Shown here: piece after piece, positions 36,501-51,500 of the stretch
Numbering within the stretch: the first letter of the stretch is position 1
Layout of the letters: each line of letters starts with the position of its first letter
From: Acanthopleura granulata
Taxonomy: Eukaryota; Mollusca; Polyplacophora; Chitonida; Chitonidae
Direction of reading: 5' to 3'
Assembly (NCBI GenBank): GCA_016165875.1
Contig: JABBOT010000009.1
Span: forward strand, 18,304,783 to 18,368,782
Length of the DNA stretch: 64,000 nt
Position numbers and translations under genes: made by a program
Notes under the pieces: generated by a model
Databases searched by the model: none
Told to the model about the DNA's origin: nothing
Seen by the model: only the letters and a program-made list of their open reading frames with translations

Positions 36501-39500
36501 CCTACAAAACACTGACTTATGAAATCTTGAGAAAGTCAGCCTTAACATAAGGAACATACATGTACAGGTCAAATACACTAACAAAAAAACCATAATGAAA
36601 ATATTTTACTATTTCATTTGTGTATAAATCAATGTTCACAATGCTATGTTATTTATTCCTTTTAAATTCACTGATCTCTCAATTCAAACACTATAAGTTA
36701 AGTTCATCTTTCTATCTACCAAGTGCAACTTACTTGCTTTCAAAATCAAGTTTATAATACCAAGGTTTGATTGCCCCTGTTAAATGCATATTCATGTTCA
36801 TTTACTTTTACGTCCTATTGAAGAACATTTGACTTATACAACAACGTCAGCCAGAATTATGGGAAGAGAACCAGACAGATCCTGAAGGAAACCTGTGAGC
36901 ATCTGCACATTGCTGGCAGATGTGCAGGTTCATGGTATATGATGTTTATTACTTCAGGATAAAAAGAAAACTTTTTTTTTTGTATTGTACAGTTTGTCAC
37001 TTTGATTTATCTATAATTTGAATCGGTTTCATGTTGTACTCAAGACAATGTCACTTATATCTTAGCGGCGATCATTATGGCATGTATGGTGGCAGGAAAC
37101 CAGGCAGGCCCTGTGGAAAAATCTTTGACCATCCGCAGTGTTGCTGACAGATCTTTTCCATGTATGGCTGGAGAGAAAGCCAGTCTGAGTCGGACTTGTG
37201 AGTCATTGCTGCTCTAGCATGTCAACCCCTCAGCCTTGAAGGCCCCCTACACAGGTTGAGGATAACACACTAGACATGCTAGAAAAGACTGAGATGTACA
37301 GGCTAGTGAATGAAAGTACAGGTCTATATTTCTGATAGATAAGGACATGTGCACTTACAAGATTCATGAGAAAGTAAAGCTCCAGGGCAAGGTACACCAC
37401 GAAGAAAATAGCGTACCACCGGTTGACAGAGACTGCCGGCATCATGACATCGGGATAACTACAATGTTGAACAACAACAACAACACACACTGAAAATCCC
37501 ATACAAAAGATAACTGCCTCTAACACATGAAAGACAAGAACCTAACTGTAAACTGGAATTGGGAGAACATTTTATACACTCCTGTTAGCAAAACTTTTCT
37601 CATTAACCTGATACTTCAATATTTTGGGGTGTATGCTTTCCTATTAAAACAAGAGAAAATGACTGACTGTTGGGTTTTTCTTTTTAGTTTTTTATTATTT
37701 CTTATTTCATCAGCAATTTCATTTCAAATACCATTACCAACTTACACTGTATAATGTTACAATTACATGTATATTTACAGGTTTTACAACTATTGTTTGA
37801 CTTTATACTTTTTAAATAATTTCTGCATACAGTAGTACATTCATTTTCTGCTTTGGTTACATGTTAGCTGTTTTATTTACAACTGAAAATATTCATGTGT
37901 TTAAGGAAACTGTGCAGAAATCTCTGAGCATTTTTAAAATATATACCAACTAAACTGACTCAGTGGAGTCAACAACTGCATACGAGAGCCAGTCAGGGTG
38001 AATTCCATCCCCTTCCATTCTCCTCCCAACTTCCCTATTACAATGGCAGTCAATTTGAGTAAAACAGTGCCGGGAGTACACAGCTGGCCTTTGGGACGTA
38101 ACTGATAAACTTCCAAAACATGTCAGATGTGAGTTTTACCTGCAGATCTGGCTCAAAGTACACATTATAACTTTTAGTATGGTCATCTGAACAGATCCAG
38201 CAACGCTATCAATAGCTTATGGATGCCGAATTCCATACACTTCCCCCACCTGCCTTTCAGTGACCAAATTCCCTTTCAAATGGGAGAACTGAACCAACAA
38301 CTTGTGTGTCCAGAGCTTCAAGTGCTTACAGTCAAGGCCATTTCCAGGAGCATAACGAAAAGAGAAAATGACATATGCACACAGACTTACTTTGCTGTTG
38401 TCAGTAGAACAAACAGACTGACAAAACTGTCCTGAATAGTCGAAAAATACTACAAAAAAAAAATGAATAAATAACCAAATGAAAAGAGTATTAGTAGAAA
38501 AGTCAGCATCAATAATCAATGATAACAAGGCCATCGTTAAAAATATGATTGTTGAGTGTCACCAAATCCACCGCAGAAGAGACCTACATGTACCCTAAAG
38601 TTTTAATTGGTATTTTGATTTCAAAGACTTCCTGCAAATTTTTTCACTGAATGTTAATTTCTTTCGATAAGAAATCTCTACTTTTTTCATTAGCCTGAAG
38701 ATCACCACTAGTGAATGACCCTGTTTTTCAGACAGGGTCCAGTTATACCCAACAAAGAACTTAAGGATGGCCCTTTAAAGAAAAACTCAGTAAATATTAT
38801 TACATAAGAAGAAGCAACAGATTACAGAGCCCCTATATCAAGATAGTAAAAAACAAGAGCAAGAAGATCAATTAAAACATTACAATAAACAGGTAAACCT
38901 TGGAACTGCATCTATTTGACCTAAAATTTCATCCATTACAACCTGCACCATTTTGCCCACCTCCAAGAGTTATATTCATCTTAGAAAGGCGATTTGAGAT
39001 CTGCTCACAAGGCATGATGATATTCTACTAGAAAAAATGTGAGTTTCAATACACTAAAAGTAATACTTGATGACATTTACACTTACAGTACAAAACCTAA
39101 TCTTGGTAGATTCACTGCAGTATCAGCACTCTAATAATTCTGACCGAAGAGTGAACTTTTTTAGCAGAAATACATGTAGGCCAAACATGACAAAAGTAAG
39201 TCCCTTCAGACTTCTACATATATGTACTTTGGAATCCAAAACATGGAATGTGCATGTCTTTCCACACTTGCATGTCGATTAGGACCTAATTTATTTGCAG
39301 GTAAAAAAAAATTCTCTTTTGGGTGAAATGTTAGTACAAATACAGTAAATGAATTTAAAAAAACAAACAACAGAACAAGTAACATTTTTTTTTTCAATTG
39401 TCCTGGTCTAATTGAGAAACAATTAATTATCTGTCACCATGCAACGTCTACATTTAATGTTCAGAAACAGCAATAAAACTTCAGGGAATCATCAGGGAAA

Positions 39501-42500
39501 AAACAAATTCTTCCTCACCTGGTCTTTAGATATTGGTGAAAATAAATAGAATCCTAAAACAGAAAAAGAGAGAGAAAAATGAAAAGCTTTTTTCCCTCAG
39601 GAACACTTGTCATATCATTATGCACACAGAGCAAATTCGTCAGTATATCATACGTACATTTGTCGTATTACATTATCCTAAAATAAACTCAACCTTTTTC
39701 GAATATGAAAGAGAAACTTGCAATGTCATTTATGCACTTATTCTAATTCAATCTGGATTTTGGAGACAGAGCTATATTATTTAGGTCAGCCCATGTTACG
39801 GTCTCACAAAAATATAATTCTATCAGTCTGCGCAGCATGATGCCCTTAATATATGTTTTAAAAACCATCTTGCAAACATAATGCCTTAATTCATTTCAGT
39901 TTAGCTGTATTATTATATGCATTTTTATAGGGCAAATTGCTCATCAATAATTTATTCAAGTTTGCATTCCAATAGAAATAACCACCTGTGTTGAAAACTA
40001 TAACCTATTTTAATACCAAGACTATGCCTTGTTGTCTCTGACTCTACATGGATTTTATCTGATAATATATTTCCTATCCAATTTGTCAGTCATCACAACA
40101 ACTTACCTAATATAGAAAATATCAACATGAAGAATAAAAGTAAGACTATCATATCTAAAATAGGTGGGAGTGACTGTAAAATCTGCCGGGCAAACCTGAA
40201 AGTGCAAGAAAAACAACACACTTGTACCACAACTGTACAATCACACACACACATCTTTACCGGAGCACAGTATATCCACAGTTTTTTGACTTCATAGAAA
40301 TCAGTTATGCCAGTTCATTATTACCACTTCCTTCTTTGCTACTGCAAGTTTTCAATAGAGTCAGTAAACGACTGCATTTCACTATGAGATGTTAAAAAAA
40401 GGCTTACTAAAGAAAATGTATGTCTCAATAAACAGAAAAAAACATGATGAATTCAAATATGATATAACCATTGATAACATTAACTGATATCTCCGACTCA
40501 TATATGCACACATGTTGTTGTATCTAATTTTAATATCACTACCTGTATTTTCACAACATGATTATAAAACATGTTATCAATGCTGTTTGATCAAGATAAC
40601 AAATTCATAAGTTGAATATTTATAAATGTAATGAAGTCTGATGAACAAATGCATGTGGTATGCATTCATGTCTTAAGAGACAAGCTAGCAGCTGCATTAT
40701 GACACCTACGAGTTGCTCCTCCTTACCGGCGTACACTCCTGCAATAGTAGGAGTCCAGTAAAAACAGCGGTCTGAGGGCCCGAGTGACCCGGAAGTGGTT
40801 CGTCTGTCTGATGAGCACCACAATCGCCTCCACAAACATGATTGACAGAGTGACTGACTGTAAATTAAAGAAGATGTTGGTTATAACATGATTACAACTA
40901 ATGAAGGATGAAAATTAGTTCCTTGTTTTGACTGATGTAAATCACGAGATTGATTTTATTTTATTTTGTTTGTTTTTGATGTTGCTGAACACTGTGTACG
41001 TGTTTATCATGGAGTAAGCCACTGCCCCTACACAGTGTACATGTACATGAACCTGACAAATGCCCTGACTTACACATGCCTTATCATGATACTGATTTCA
41101 GCTAAATGCACACAAAGGAGCTATGGTTATTAAAGCTTAATAATAATACTTGGAAGAGTCAGTGAGCACGTTAGACAGAGAAACCTCCCACCAATGCGGT
41201 TGCTGTGAGCTCAAATCCAGTTATTGCAGGTTTCCTCTCCGGCCGTATGTGGAAGGTCTGCCAGCAACCTGTGCATGGTCGTGCTTTTACCCTAGGCTCT
41301 TCCCAGTTTTCTCCCACCGTATTGCTGACCGCTGTCGTATAAGTGAAATATTCTTGAGTACGGCGTAAAACACCAATCAAATAAATCAAATTAATCAAAA
41401 AGAAGAAAGGATGACCGGGGTTGCTCTACGACCAGTGAAGTGAACTTCTGTATTTGACCGACACTTTAGTATATAAAAATGCACTTTTAGAAGCACTGAT
41501 AAAGGTACTGTTGATGCGAATGTTTAATTTTTTTCCTGAGAGAGAAATTAATCAAACTCTTAAGTGGTCCTATCAAGTGGATAAATCATTAGTCATAATC
41601 AAGTGAAATGCGTCTCTTGAAAAATGCCCAACTTCAGGAGAAAACAAGCAATCTGCAGCAAAAAATTGAGACCTACCCTAATTCTTTTAATTATTGGGAC
41701 ACCTGGTCTGCCCCTTTTAGCCAATATACATACAACTGTGACAGGGGTACACAGTTTCTTTTTCTCACATGGTTAGTTTATGTAATGGACAGTCTATCTT
41801 TGCATTTATTTTGCTGAAAAACTGGGAGAGCAAGATAATTTTTTGCTTTAAGCACTTCTCATACCTGTCCCCAAAATTAGAAAAATTAGGGTATAGTAAA
41901 CGTACAGGTGAACAAAATTATAGCATTAATGTCATTATCGATATTGGAGGAGACTGCTTCAGGGTTTGAACCTCAAAATTCAAAATTATAGGCCATGAAT
42001 GCCAGCATTACACATGAACCGTCGAAACCAATTCAGGAATGTAGCCAGGTATCAACAAAACAAGTACTGGTGTGGTGTTCGGGGCCAATGGGGTTAGCAT
42101 GCTAGCGCAGCTCAATGACAAAGGAGCCTCTCACCAGTGCAGTCACTTCGAGCTCAAGCCCAGCTCATGCTTGGGGTTTTACGTCAAACTTAGCGATTTT
42201 TCAGTCATATGGCAAGAAATAAGCATGTAAAGATGTTAATGCTCCCTCTATTTGCATCCGGACTACCTTTAATCACCTAAAATTTCAATAAAGGCTAAGT
42301 TGCTAATTTTTCCTGATTCGGGGCATTCTATTCATTGTGGGAAGGTGTTTTAAAGGGTTTTTTTAGAAGGTAGGATGATATCCTTCCTGAAAAATGTAAG
42401 TTTCAGCACCAAACATGACATTTTATGACATTTATTTATTTAAAAATGCACTTTTTGGGACCGAATTATACATCATTAACAGTACGGTGATTTTAGTGAC

Positions 42501-45500
42501 TGGAATCAAAATTCAGAACAGGTGGTTCATATTGTTCCACAACAGGTGTAGCAGACTTCACAGGACATCCTGTTGTTGGGGGACACATACTGTTCATCTT
42601 ATTCATTTTCTCACATCTATCAAATACAAAACACAAAAGACATGTAAACATGTGGACAGTATTATGGATTATACTCCACATGCATGTCTGATCCTCGTAC
42701 CCCACCTCTGGTGGTACTCCTACTGGTTAAGGCCTGTCTGGAGTACATGTGGTAAGTAGCCAGCACGGGGGGAGGGGGCTAAACAACTGATCCCCCGACA
42801 CCCCCACCACCAACAATTACCATAGTACTAATACTACACATATTATCCAGTAATATCTTTAAAATGAAATGAAATTACACACTTATTACGTGTGATCCCT
42901 ACCGAAGCGCACTATTGTGTTCATTAATGCTCAACAATTTGCTTCAGGATTGATGGAATAAAAAATTCAGACAATACATATACATATGGTACCGTAAGTG
43001 TTTGGGGTGACATACTTTAGAAAGGCATCGGGGGAGAGGTGGTGTAAAATGATACTCAGACAATTATCATTGTTGCACTAGACAAGTCCTTCTTATGGAC
43101 ATACAACTTCTTGGTTTATTAACACAACGTTTCGATGTAGATACTAACATCTTGATAACTTGATAATGTAGTATCTACATCAAAACGTTATGTTAATAAA
43201 CATACCAAGAAGTTGTATATCCATACGAAAGACCTGTCTAGTGTACTTCCAACCCAATTTCTAAATGCCACTCCAACAAATAATAATTTCTAATTCATTT
43301 TCTCATGTCTGTCTAATATAATCACAAAAGATATCTACACATGCGCCCAAAATGGGAAGGTGGAATATCTTCAGTTCAGTGAGGTGGTGCTAATGTGAAG
43401 CAGGGCCATGAGCCATTGTTGTGTCAAAAATGTACTGCAGCGCAAATGTCTACAATGTATCAGTTTCACCTGTAACATGGTACAATCTTTAATATGAGGG
43501 TCATTATAACAAGCAGGTAAAGGAACATCTGCCTCAATAATGTGACGCCAAGGTCCTGCTGCTGGGCATTTGACACGTCCCCTATTACATTATAAAGTTA
43601 ACCTCCACATATGATTTCCCCATGCCATGTATTCTCACTGGTTACAGCCTGTCTGGAGTAGGTACCAGTGCACAGTGGCCAGCATGGGGGGTGCCTAAAC
43701 AAGTCTCCCACTCACAACGGGGGTGGCCCCGGGCAGCCATCTATATGATAGGAATTAATTGTTGGCTACTCACAGTGATAACAATTTTATACCTGAGGCC
43801 TGTCTACTGGTCGAGATCATGCTGTCCTGTATTTCTCACCTTTCACCATTAAGCTTTATCAACAGTAGCCATATATATCACTGTCTGACTGTCCCCACTA
43901 GGCACTCTACTCAACCTGAGGGACATGGTGTGCTAAGAGGACAGTCAGACAGTTTTGCTCAAACACTTGTCAACTCCCAGACTGGCACATGTACTAGAAA
44001 GCCTTATAAAGAGTAGAGCATTTGATTGTAGCCACAAACATAAGCAGATTCATCGAACAAGACAGGTGTACTGTTTGTATATGTGGTAAATGCAGTTGTT
44101 CCTCTAAGAACAGAGATTCTGTCCACTCCCAGTGCTCAAGGTGATTTTGACCATTAATTTTTATGTTTACAAGTGTAAATGCTTAGCAAAATAGTGGAGA
44201 AGGTATACTGACTTTAGAAAAAGGAACATCGTCTTTTTCTGGTTCAGTACTGTATCCAGACATTTCGACCCTGGGATTAACAGGTACTGAAACATCACAG
44301 GTGTTTTGGAAGCTGAATTAACACCCATCGAGACACAGATCTGCAATCTAAGGTGAGCATCTGAGGCCAGACAATATCTGTCAGTTCCAGCACCCAAGAT
44401 TATTCATCAAACGACATCATGCATGCCAAGGAGCTCCACAAACAGCCAACTCCAAAAAGGGAGAAGTGCCACAAGAACACGGTGACAGAGCTGGCACAAG
44501 TCGAGGAGCGTTTCAACAAAGCCTGCGAGAGAATCGCAACCATCGACAAGACCTTGGATGACCTTGAAAGTCGCCTGAAGAAAGAGAGCCAACTGGCCGA
44601 CAACGAACAAGCGTGCTCTAAGCTCAGAATGAAGATCGACATTGCCACGGCGATAAGGATGATGTATTTTGAATACGCTCTGAGCAAAGGGGACCAGGTT
44701 ACCAGTCTCAGGTGTCGGTTGTACGGACAGGATGCAATATGTGATATGTTAACAGAGAAAGTCTGAGATATGGTCTTGTATTTATACACAGACTTTGCCT
44801 TTTTACTGGTGTTACTGACAATCACACAATGCCTATGTCAATTTGCCGGAATTCAACTTGACATGGCTATCAAGTGTATCAGAGTGGAAGAATGCGAGAT
44901 GGGGACATCTTACCGATCGATCTTGCAAATGACATTTTGCACAATGGTGAAATATTGTTCACATTCTTTTAATTTTACTGTTTATCAGCCGCTGAATGTT
45001 ATTACCTACTTGAGTGACCCTTTCCCCTGAGCTGTAACCACATAACTGTGACCACACATGTACGCATAATTGCTAAGGCCATGACATAACTTCTCTTAAA
45101 ACAACAACACCACCAGTTCCTGAGATAAGAATGACAATTAATAGTGCATGGCAACAGGTATATTATCAATTATATGTTACAGATTTAATATATTTCAAAC
45201 ATGTTCATATATTTAGCAATTTTACAGAGTTTACTGTTTACTCAGACAGAACAGGTGGCATACGTATGTCCCTTCATGTATATACATGGAGTACCATGAT
45301 GAATGGCGCACCATCAAAGCCTTTAATACTTGAGACATCTACTCGTTAACGTATTCACCAGAAAGTTACGTCTGCAAACTAGGTTTGAATTGAACGAAAC
45401 CATTTCTGTGATATTTTACTTATTACACATATTGGAATGTATATATATATGTATATATGATAACTGTTAATGTATGCAGGTGAATGTGTTACAATTATGC

Positions 45501-48500
45501 ACCAGTTGAGAAGCACAAGAAATAAACTGTACATACTACATACTGACTACTGACCCTACGCTTTCACTTGAGAGCTCTGGATTTATTTTCTTAAAAATTG
45601 TTGCTGTGAATAATTTGTTTGTGGCTGATACTTTTTTAGTCATAACTGCTGACTGAGTAATAAGGAGTCTACATCTAACGCCAGTCTGTTTTGACTGAAC
45701 GCTCTTGCTGTTCTGTTGGGGCTTTGGCGATAGTACCTCTGGCTCCACTCAGACATATCTGAGCTCCAGGCCTGTATGTACTCGTACATGTTCAAAGCCC
45801 ACATTCTGATTCAATGTTACTGACATCTAAGCAGAAGAGTAACTTCATCGTGTCTATGGGTAATCAGATCAACCAGTGTCGAGTCCCAAGCTCAAGTACA
45901 GTACTGTAAATGAACCCAAATTCTGCACCCACAACGCACATTTTTAGATAAAAATACAAGTAAATTCCATAAAAAAACTACTTTCAGCACTGAAACTTAC
46001 ATTTTGCCATTATACTTTTCAAGCAAATCTCTAAACACCTTTCAAAGACCAACACAGCTCTCAGAATCAGGAAAAATGAGCACCTCTAACGGGGATTTAT
46101 TCTAGGTTGTCCACAACATTTATTTGTTGACGTCCACCACATCACTGAAGAATATTTCATGTGTTGGTCAGCATGACCAGTACACTGTGCCTCAGTCTAT
46201 GTATTACAGTATTCTCTACGCCAGGAAGTATTTAAGTACAAAATCTCTCGTCAAAGAGCTGGATGTTTTTTACATGTATTTCTTGGCCATCCAAATGGCC
46301 AGTTTATACGGAGACGACCGACCACTCGCCCCAACCACGCCCACCATTCCCTGCCAACAAGTCATTAAATCATTATCTACATGTATATTAAAAGAAAAGA
46401 CAATAAAAATTACAACCAAAGTCATTTCAGAAGAGAGGTCCATACAGACCTAATCAGGTGTAGGTAATTTTTATGACATGCTTGGTAACTCTAAAAATTA
46501 CCTTGTAATCTGGAATTCTTTTAAGGCCACAGGATATGTCATTTTAGAGAAACCAGAAACAAGACATCCCATCACCTGTGTCCTAAGATCTTTAGTATCA
46601 GGGTGAGACACCCTTTTGCCATGTGAACATCCGAAGGCCACGCATTATGACCACCTGGTTGAGGTCTTGGGGAATGACCTCAGATGTATTCCACTACCAC
46701 ATTCTCATTAAAAAGAGCTTTAAAGCATATAAGAATCTTTCCATAATCAGAAGGTGAGCGGTTGTTTTTACAGCAGATCTAGGTGGCAAAATGGTGAACC
46801 AGGAAGGGGCGACATCACAGCGGAAACAGATGCCTACTCAGGTAGCTTGTTCGATTTTCCCTATGTGGGCATTTTGCTTACTTTGGATTGTGATATTTCA
46901 GTGATCGTGCATCACAAAAATTAACTTTAAGGGTACTAGAGCCCCACACAAGCAAAATTTCACATTTTGCCTCATGTAGCCCAATCTCTGATCAAATATG
47001 GCCATATGTATATATCTTCTGAAAGCTTAACGACTGCTGGTCACAAGAAAAACTATCAACATTTACATAACTTTAATATTCATCAAACTAAAGAGAAAGT
47101 TTGAATAAAAGTTACTTTTCAAAATGCTAATGCTTTCAAAATGGATAATTTACTATTTAAACTGAAAAACAGTCCCAAAGATTTTTAATATTCAACTTAG
47201 ATTGTTCTGAGCAATCAGTTAAAACTTCTCAAAATTTTTAGAAACTGTAATATTTTAAAAACTATCAAACAAAGGGTATCAAATATTTGTGGGACCTTTT
47301 TTAGCCTAAGTATTTTGCAGAGTCATAGCCTGATGTTTCTAAATAAGCGAGAAATAGAAGTATATCACCACACAACCATCTCCAAAATAAAAGGGGAGAA
47401 AGACCAAAATATCTTATGTTAAATTTTAAAACTCATCATGCTCCATGAAAGCATAAATTGTTGTTTTATTTTGACATTTCTGAGCGAAACCTGCTAGAAT
47501 GTGTTTATAAACCCCTCCCCCATTGGCACTCCAGTGGGGTGATTAAGTCTGTTGTTTTAGTCAATAGGTCTGCTTAGGTAGCCCGCACAAGTAGCCATGC
47601 ACAGTTTAAAGCAAAAGGCAATACACATTTACCAGAGGCATGTCTATTCACAACAGGTAACCCCCTTCAGTGAGCTAATTGCCCTAATCAGGGGGAATAA
47701 GAAAACACAACTGCGCTGGTTCACATGTAATATTTTTCCTCAAATTTAAGATATTTACAATTCCAATTTGGTTTTTATCTTTAAGTGAGAGGAAAGACTG
47801 GAGAATGGAGAATGAGAAAGTGAAATACAGAAATATCACCAAAATTAGTATCCTTAACTGGTATTCTTTATCGATTCATACATACATTTGGTCTAGCTTT
47901 TTATTTTAAGACCAAACTGAAAACACATGTAGAAGGTTTCATAAAACAAACAAATGCACCCACCACTACCGAACAACAATCAGTCCGATTGGCTAAAAGA
48001 TGGTCAAACAGATAGGCATAAAGACCTGATGAATCATTCAGGCCATCATATTAACAAATCTTCTCCAGATTCTGAGGAGAATTAAATCTTCAAATCTAAT
48101 TTTGATCAAATTCTGCCTGGTGGTTTTGAATGTATCTTGCAGACAAGCTGGGGAGATGAATGCCGGACAGCAGACAGGACAAACTCAGTATGTCTCTTCC
48201 CAATATATTAAATTGGCATTGTTGGGGAGACTCGTTAAAGGTGCCATGTGGTTGTGATACTTAACATATAAATAATTTAACTGCTTTCTTAAGTTACTCT
48301 TTAACATGGGTTACAGGACCCACCTTGAGCACTGTACGTTTATGTCTGAAAAATATCTTCCATCCTAACCACTTGAGCTTGATGGCAATATCAAGGCTCT
48401 GTACCAGTAGACAGAAGACCTCCAGAGACCCATGAATCTGAAAGTGAAAGTGAAACAAGTGAGCCAACATGTACATGTATGTGTATATAACTGAGCTTGA

Positions 48501-51500
48501 TGGCAATATCAAGGCTCTGTACCAGTAGACAGAAGACCTCCAGAGACCCATGAACCTGAAAGTGAAAATGAATTTGATAAGCCATGCATTTCACTCCACT
48601 TGTTGATAATAAGGTACCAGTACTGAATCCAGTCATGCCAGTGAATGAAGAATTGAACTTGTCATACCCTTATTAATCTAATTTGTGGGACAGATATCAG
48701 TTCTGCTAAAAAAAAACACAATGCTTTCCAATCCCTGATTCTACCTCAACTACTGTAAGATACACGAAGGATGACATTCAACATGAAAAATGTAAGCTTC
48801 AGCACCAAAAGTTTATGCTTTATGACTTTATTTGTTTCTAAAAGATTTTCTTCCGCTTGAAATTTTAGGTCATTATATTTCACCATATTTATTTGTTACC
48901 TGTATTAACCATGCCAGCAATACTCACCCCCACATCTAGCCGTAACCATGGCACCGCCGGTCTCTCACAAGCTGCCAAAAACAACATTAAGATGGCTGCC
49001 ATCAAGTCGAGCAAATAGAACCATTTGTTATGAGCAATCTGATAGGCTGGGAGGGCCTCGTGACTCGCCGGGTGGGTCCTGTACTTGTCGTTGTTTTCAC
49101 CCTCCTGTAAGAAAATGGCCGCTTCCTGGTAGTTCAGCTCCCACAGTTTCAGCCGATTGTTCTCGGATTCTTGTCGCGTGAATGTTGGACTGGGAAGCTC
49201 AATGTCATAGCCCATGTTCCCGGATTCATTGACAATATCAGATTCTGGATCATCTGTGGAGAGGAACCGATGATATAGATTAAAGAAATTATATCTGTTT
49301 CTAAAATTTTCATGGATAAAATAAGGATCCCAAAAAGGCGTAATCCATAAAAAGTATATCTCAGAAAACGATGAACACAATCATTTGAAGATATTGGAAA
49401 GCTATGTATGCAGCCACTCAGGTAGGTGGAATATCACTGACAGGACGGAACTCTGCACTATAGGAATGATTAGATCTAATAATAATCTCCATATACTGAA
49501 AACTGCTGACTTGTGCTTTAATCCAGAAGTTAAAAATCGGTGGACAAACACATCAAGCTGTTGCTTGATCAGGACTTTATTACTCGTTAGGAACACCATG
49601 TACATTTCCGATAAACACTCAAAATTTAATAGCTTTTTCAAAATCTGACCTGTTAGGATATGATTTATGCAGCAAGATAACAGTTAACAACTGTTACAGT
49701 CACACTTTGCATCAGGCCCGCCCCAATGCCATGTATTTACAGCACTGCCTCACTGTAATGCCATTCCGATGATACCAGATTTGACGTCCCACCCAGTGCT
49801 CTTAACCACTGCTTCGTAGAGGTATGTCTTATTCTGTGCCCCCCAAGTACGTATGCCTGGTTTGCTGACTTGAACACTGTGTTATAACTATATTCAGGAT
49901 AGAGCCCATGCATGTCTCTCCTACCCACACCCTCAGGCATGGCTAAATTGCACATTCTTCTTCATTCTGAGAGTTCTGTTGTTACAGAAAGTTCTGTCGT
50001 TATGATGCTGTCCTATTACAAGACTCTAAGTTTCAGTATAAGGCAGTGGTAGCATTTTATGACAATTGCTTGGGTCTAAAAATGCAATGTTTTTGGGGAG
50101 AATTTTAGGGAGTTAATAGTATTAACCATATTTCAAGCATTTAACCACCTAACGTTAGTGAACTGATTAGCCAAATTAAGGCCATGATCAGATTGGAGGC
50201 AAATTCAACCTCTGAATCATACAGTAAAATTTAAGAATGAATCCATTCCGAGAAGAATCCCTATCCTCCATATGATTATCTTTGAAATATATGTTTATTT
50301 CTGATAACGAAACACATTAAAATACCAGTGTGTTTCTTTATGTCTACATTAGATTTACCTGTGTGACCTTAGGCTTTAATAATGTTTTCAACATAATATG
50401 TATCTGAAAAAGACCTGTTTCTCTTACCACAGAAGACGTGCACATTTCAGAATAAAGTATGCATGTGTTGTACACGTATGTATTAAAATGACAGATTACA
50501 GTTGCATACAAGGAAATAAACAACAATTAATGCTAATGGCTTACCGCACAAGTAAAAAGCTTCATTTCCTAAACCTGAATGTGACTTCCCTGTGGCAACT
50601 CTGAGGGTCACAAAGTTGTCATTTATCTCTCCAGCCATCATGACCTTGACTAAACACCAGACTCAACAAACAAAAGGCTTTCGTCGGGTTGGCCTCAGAG
50701 TGTGATCTACACCTATTACCCTTAATGACCTAAAATTTCGTCCAAGATTGAATTGCTCTAGTTTCCTGATTGTGGGAGTTCTATTGATTATAGGAAGGTT
50801 TTTTTAAGGTTTGAGTGGAAGCTTCATGTATTATGCTATCCTCCTGGGAAAATGTAAGTTTCGGCATCATGTACAATAATTTATGAGATTTATTTCCCGC
50901 TAAAAATGCACTTTTCTTGACAACATTTTCAGTCATTTATGGTATCTACCACATGTACCTTCTATCATATGATACTGCTGTCTAATTGTACATGTGTCAT
51001 CATCTTCCCTGTAACCTTAAACCACACAGTCAAGCAGACAATAATCTCACCATCAATGAGAGTGCAAATAAAGGAGTGCCCTTTAAATAACACAGGCGTT
51101 AAACAATAAGTATTCATTATTAAATAATACATGTAGATAAAAAAAAACCTGTCTAATCAATGCAAATTAACACATCTCAAACATATTTGAAGCTTACGAA
51201 AAAAAACAAAGTTGTTCATATGTCAGCATATGGTCATACTTCTGTTCATGTAACTCTCAACAGGTGTTAATCATAATGGCAGATTTCCTTCACACACTGC
51301 CAATATATCCGTTACATGAGCCACAGCCAGGTCATCACGGTTCAGGTGTCAGGATGAACTGAGTATTTTATGACACACATACATTGGAGATAATAAGCGG
51401 TACTCGATTTCCACAAAGGTCCTGAGGGAGATTCACGTTGCGGTTACAATTCTGGGAAAATTTGACATTTCTTTAAGCTGTTACTGCGTGAACCCAATGC

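Larger units (their letters stand above)
40858..48323 (-). other. TPCN1: TPCN1 intron 3 (about 7.5 kb)
   Basis: Holds a SINE at 41172, a SINE head fragment at 42085, a family-R3 repeat at 42240-42465 and again near 45950-46095, a foldback at 43076-43243 and the nested plus-strand ORF at 44419-44766. The open frame at 46124-46453 has no recognised features. 46.5-48.3 kb shows nothing distinct. Confidence 0.7.

Noticed and set aside
44400..44825. Minus-strand 141-codon frame opposite the nested ORF
   Set aside because: Mirror of the codon-biased plus-strand frame; composition favours the plus strand.
46124..46453. 109-codon plus-strand frame in TPCN1 intron 3
   Set aside because: No codon bias, domain or splice support, unlike the frame at 44419-44766.
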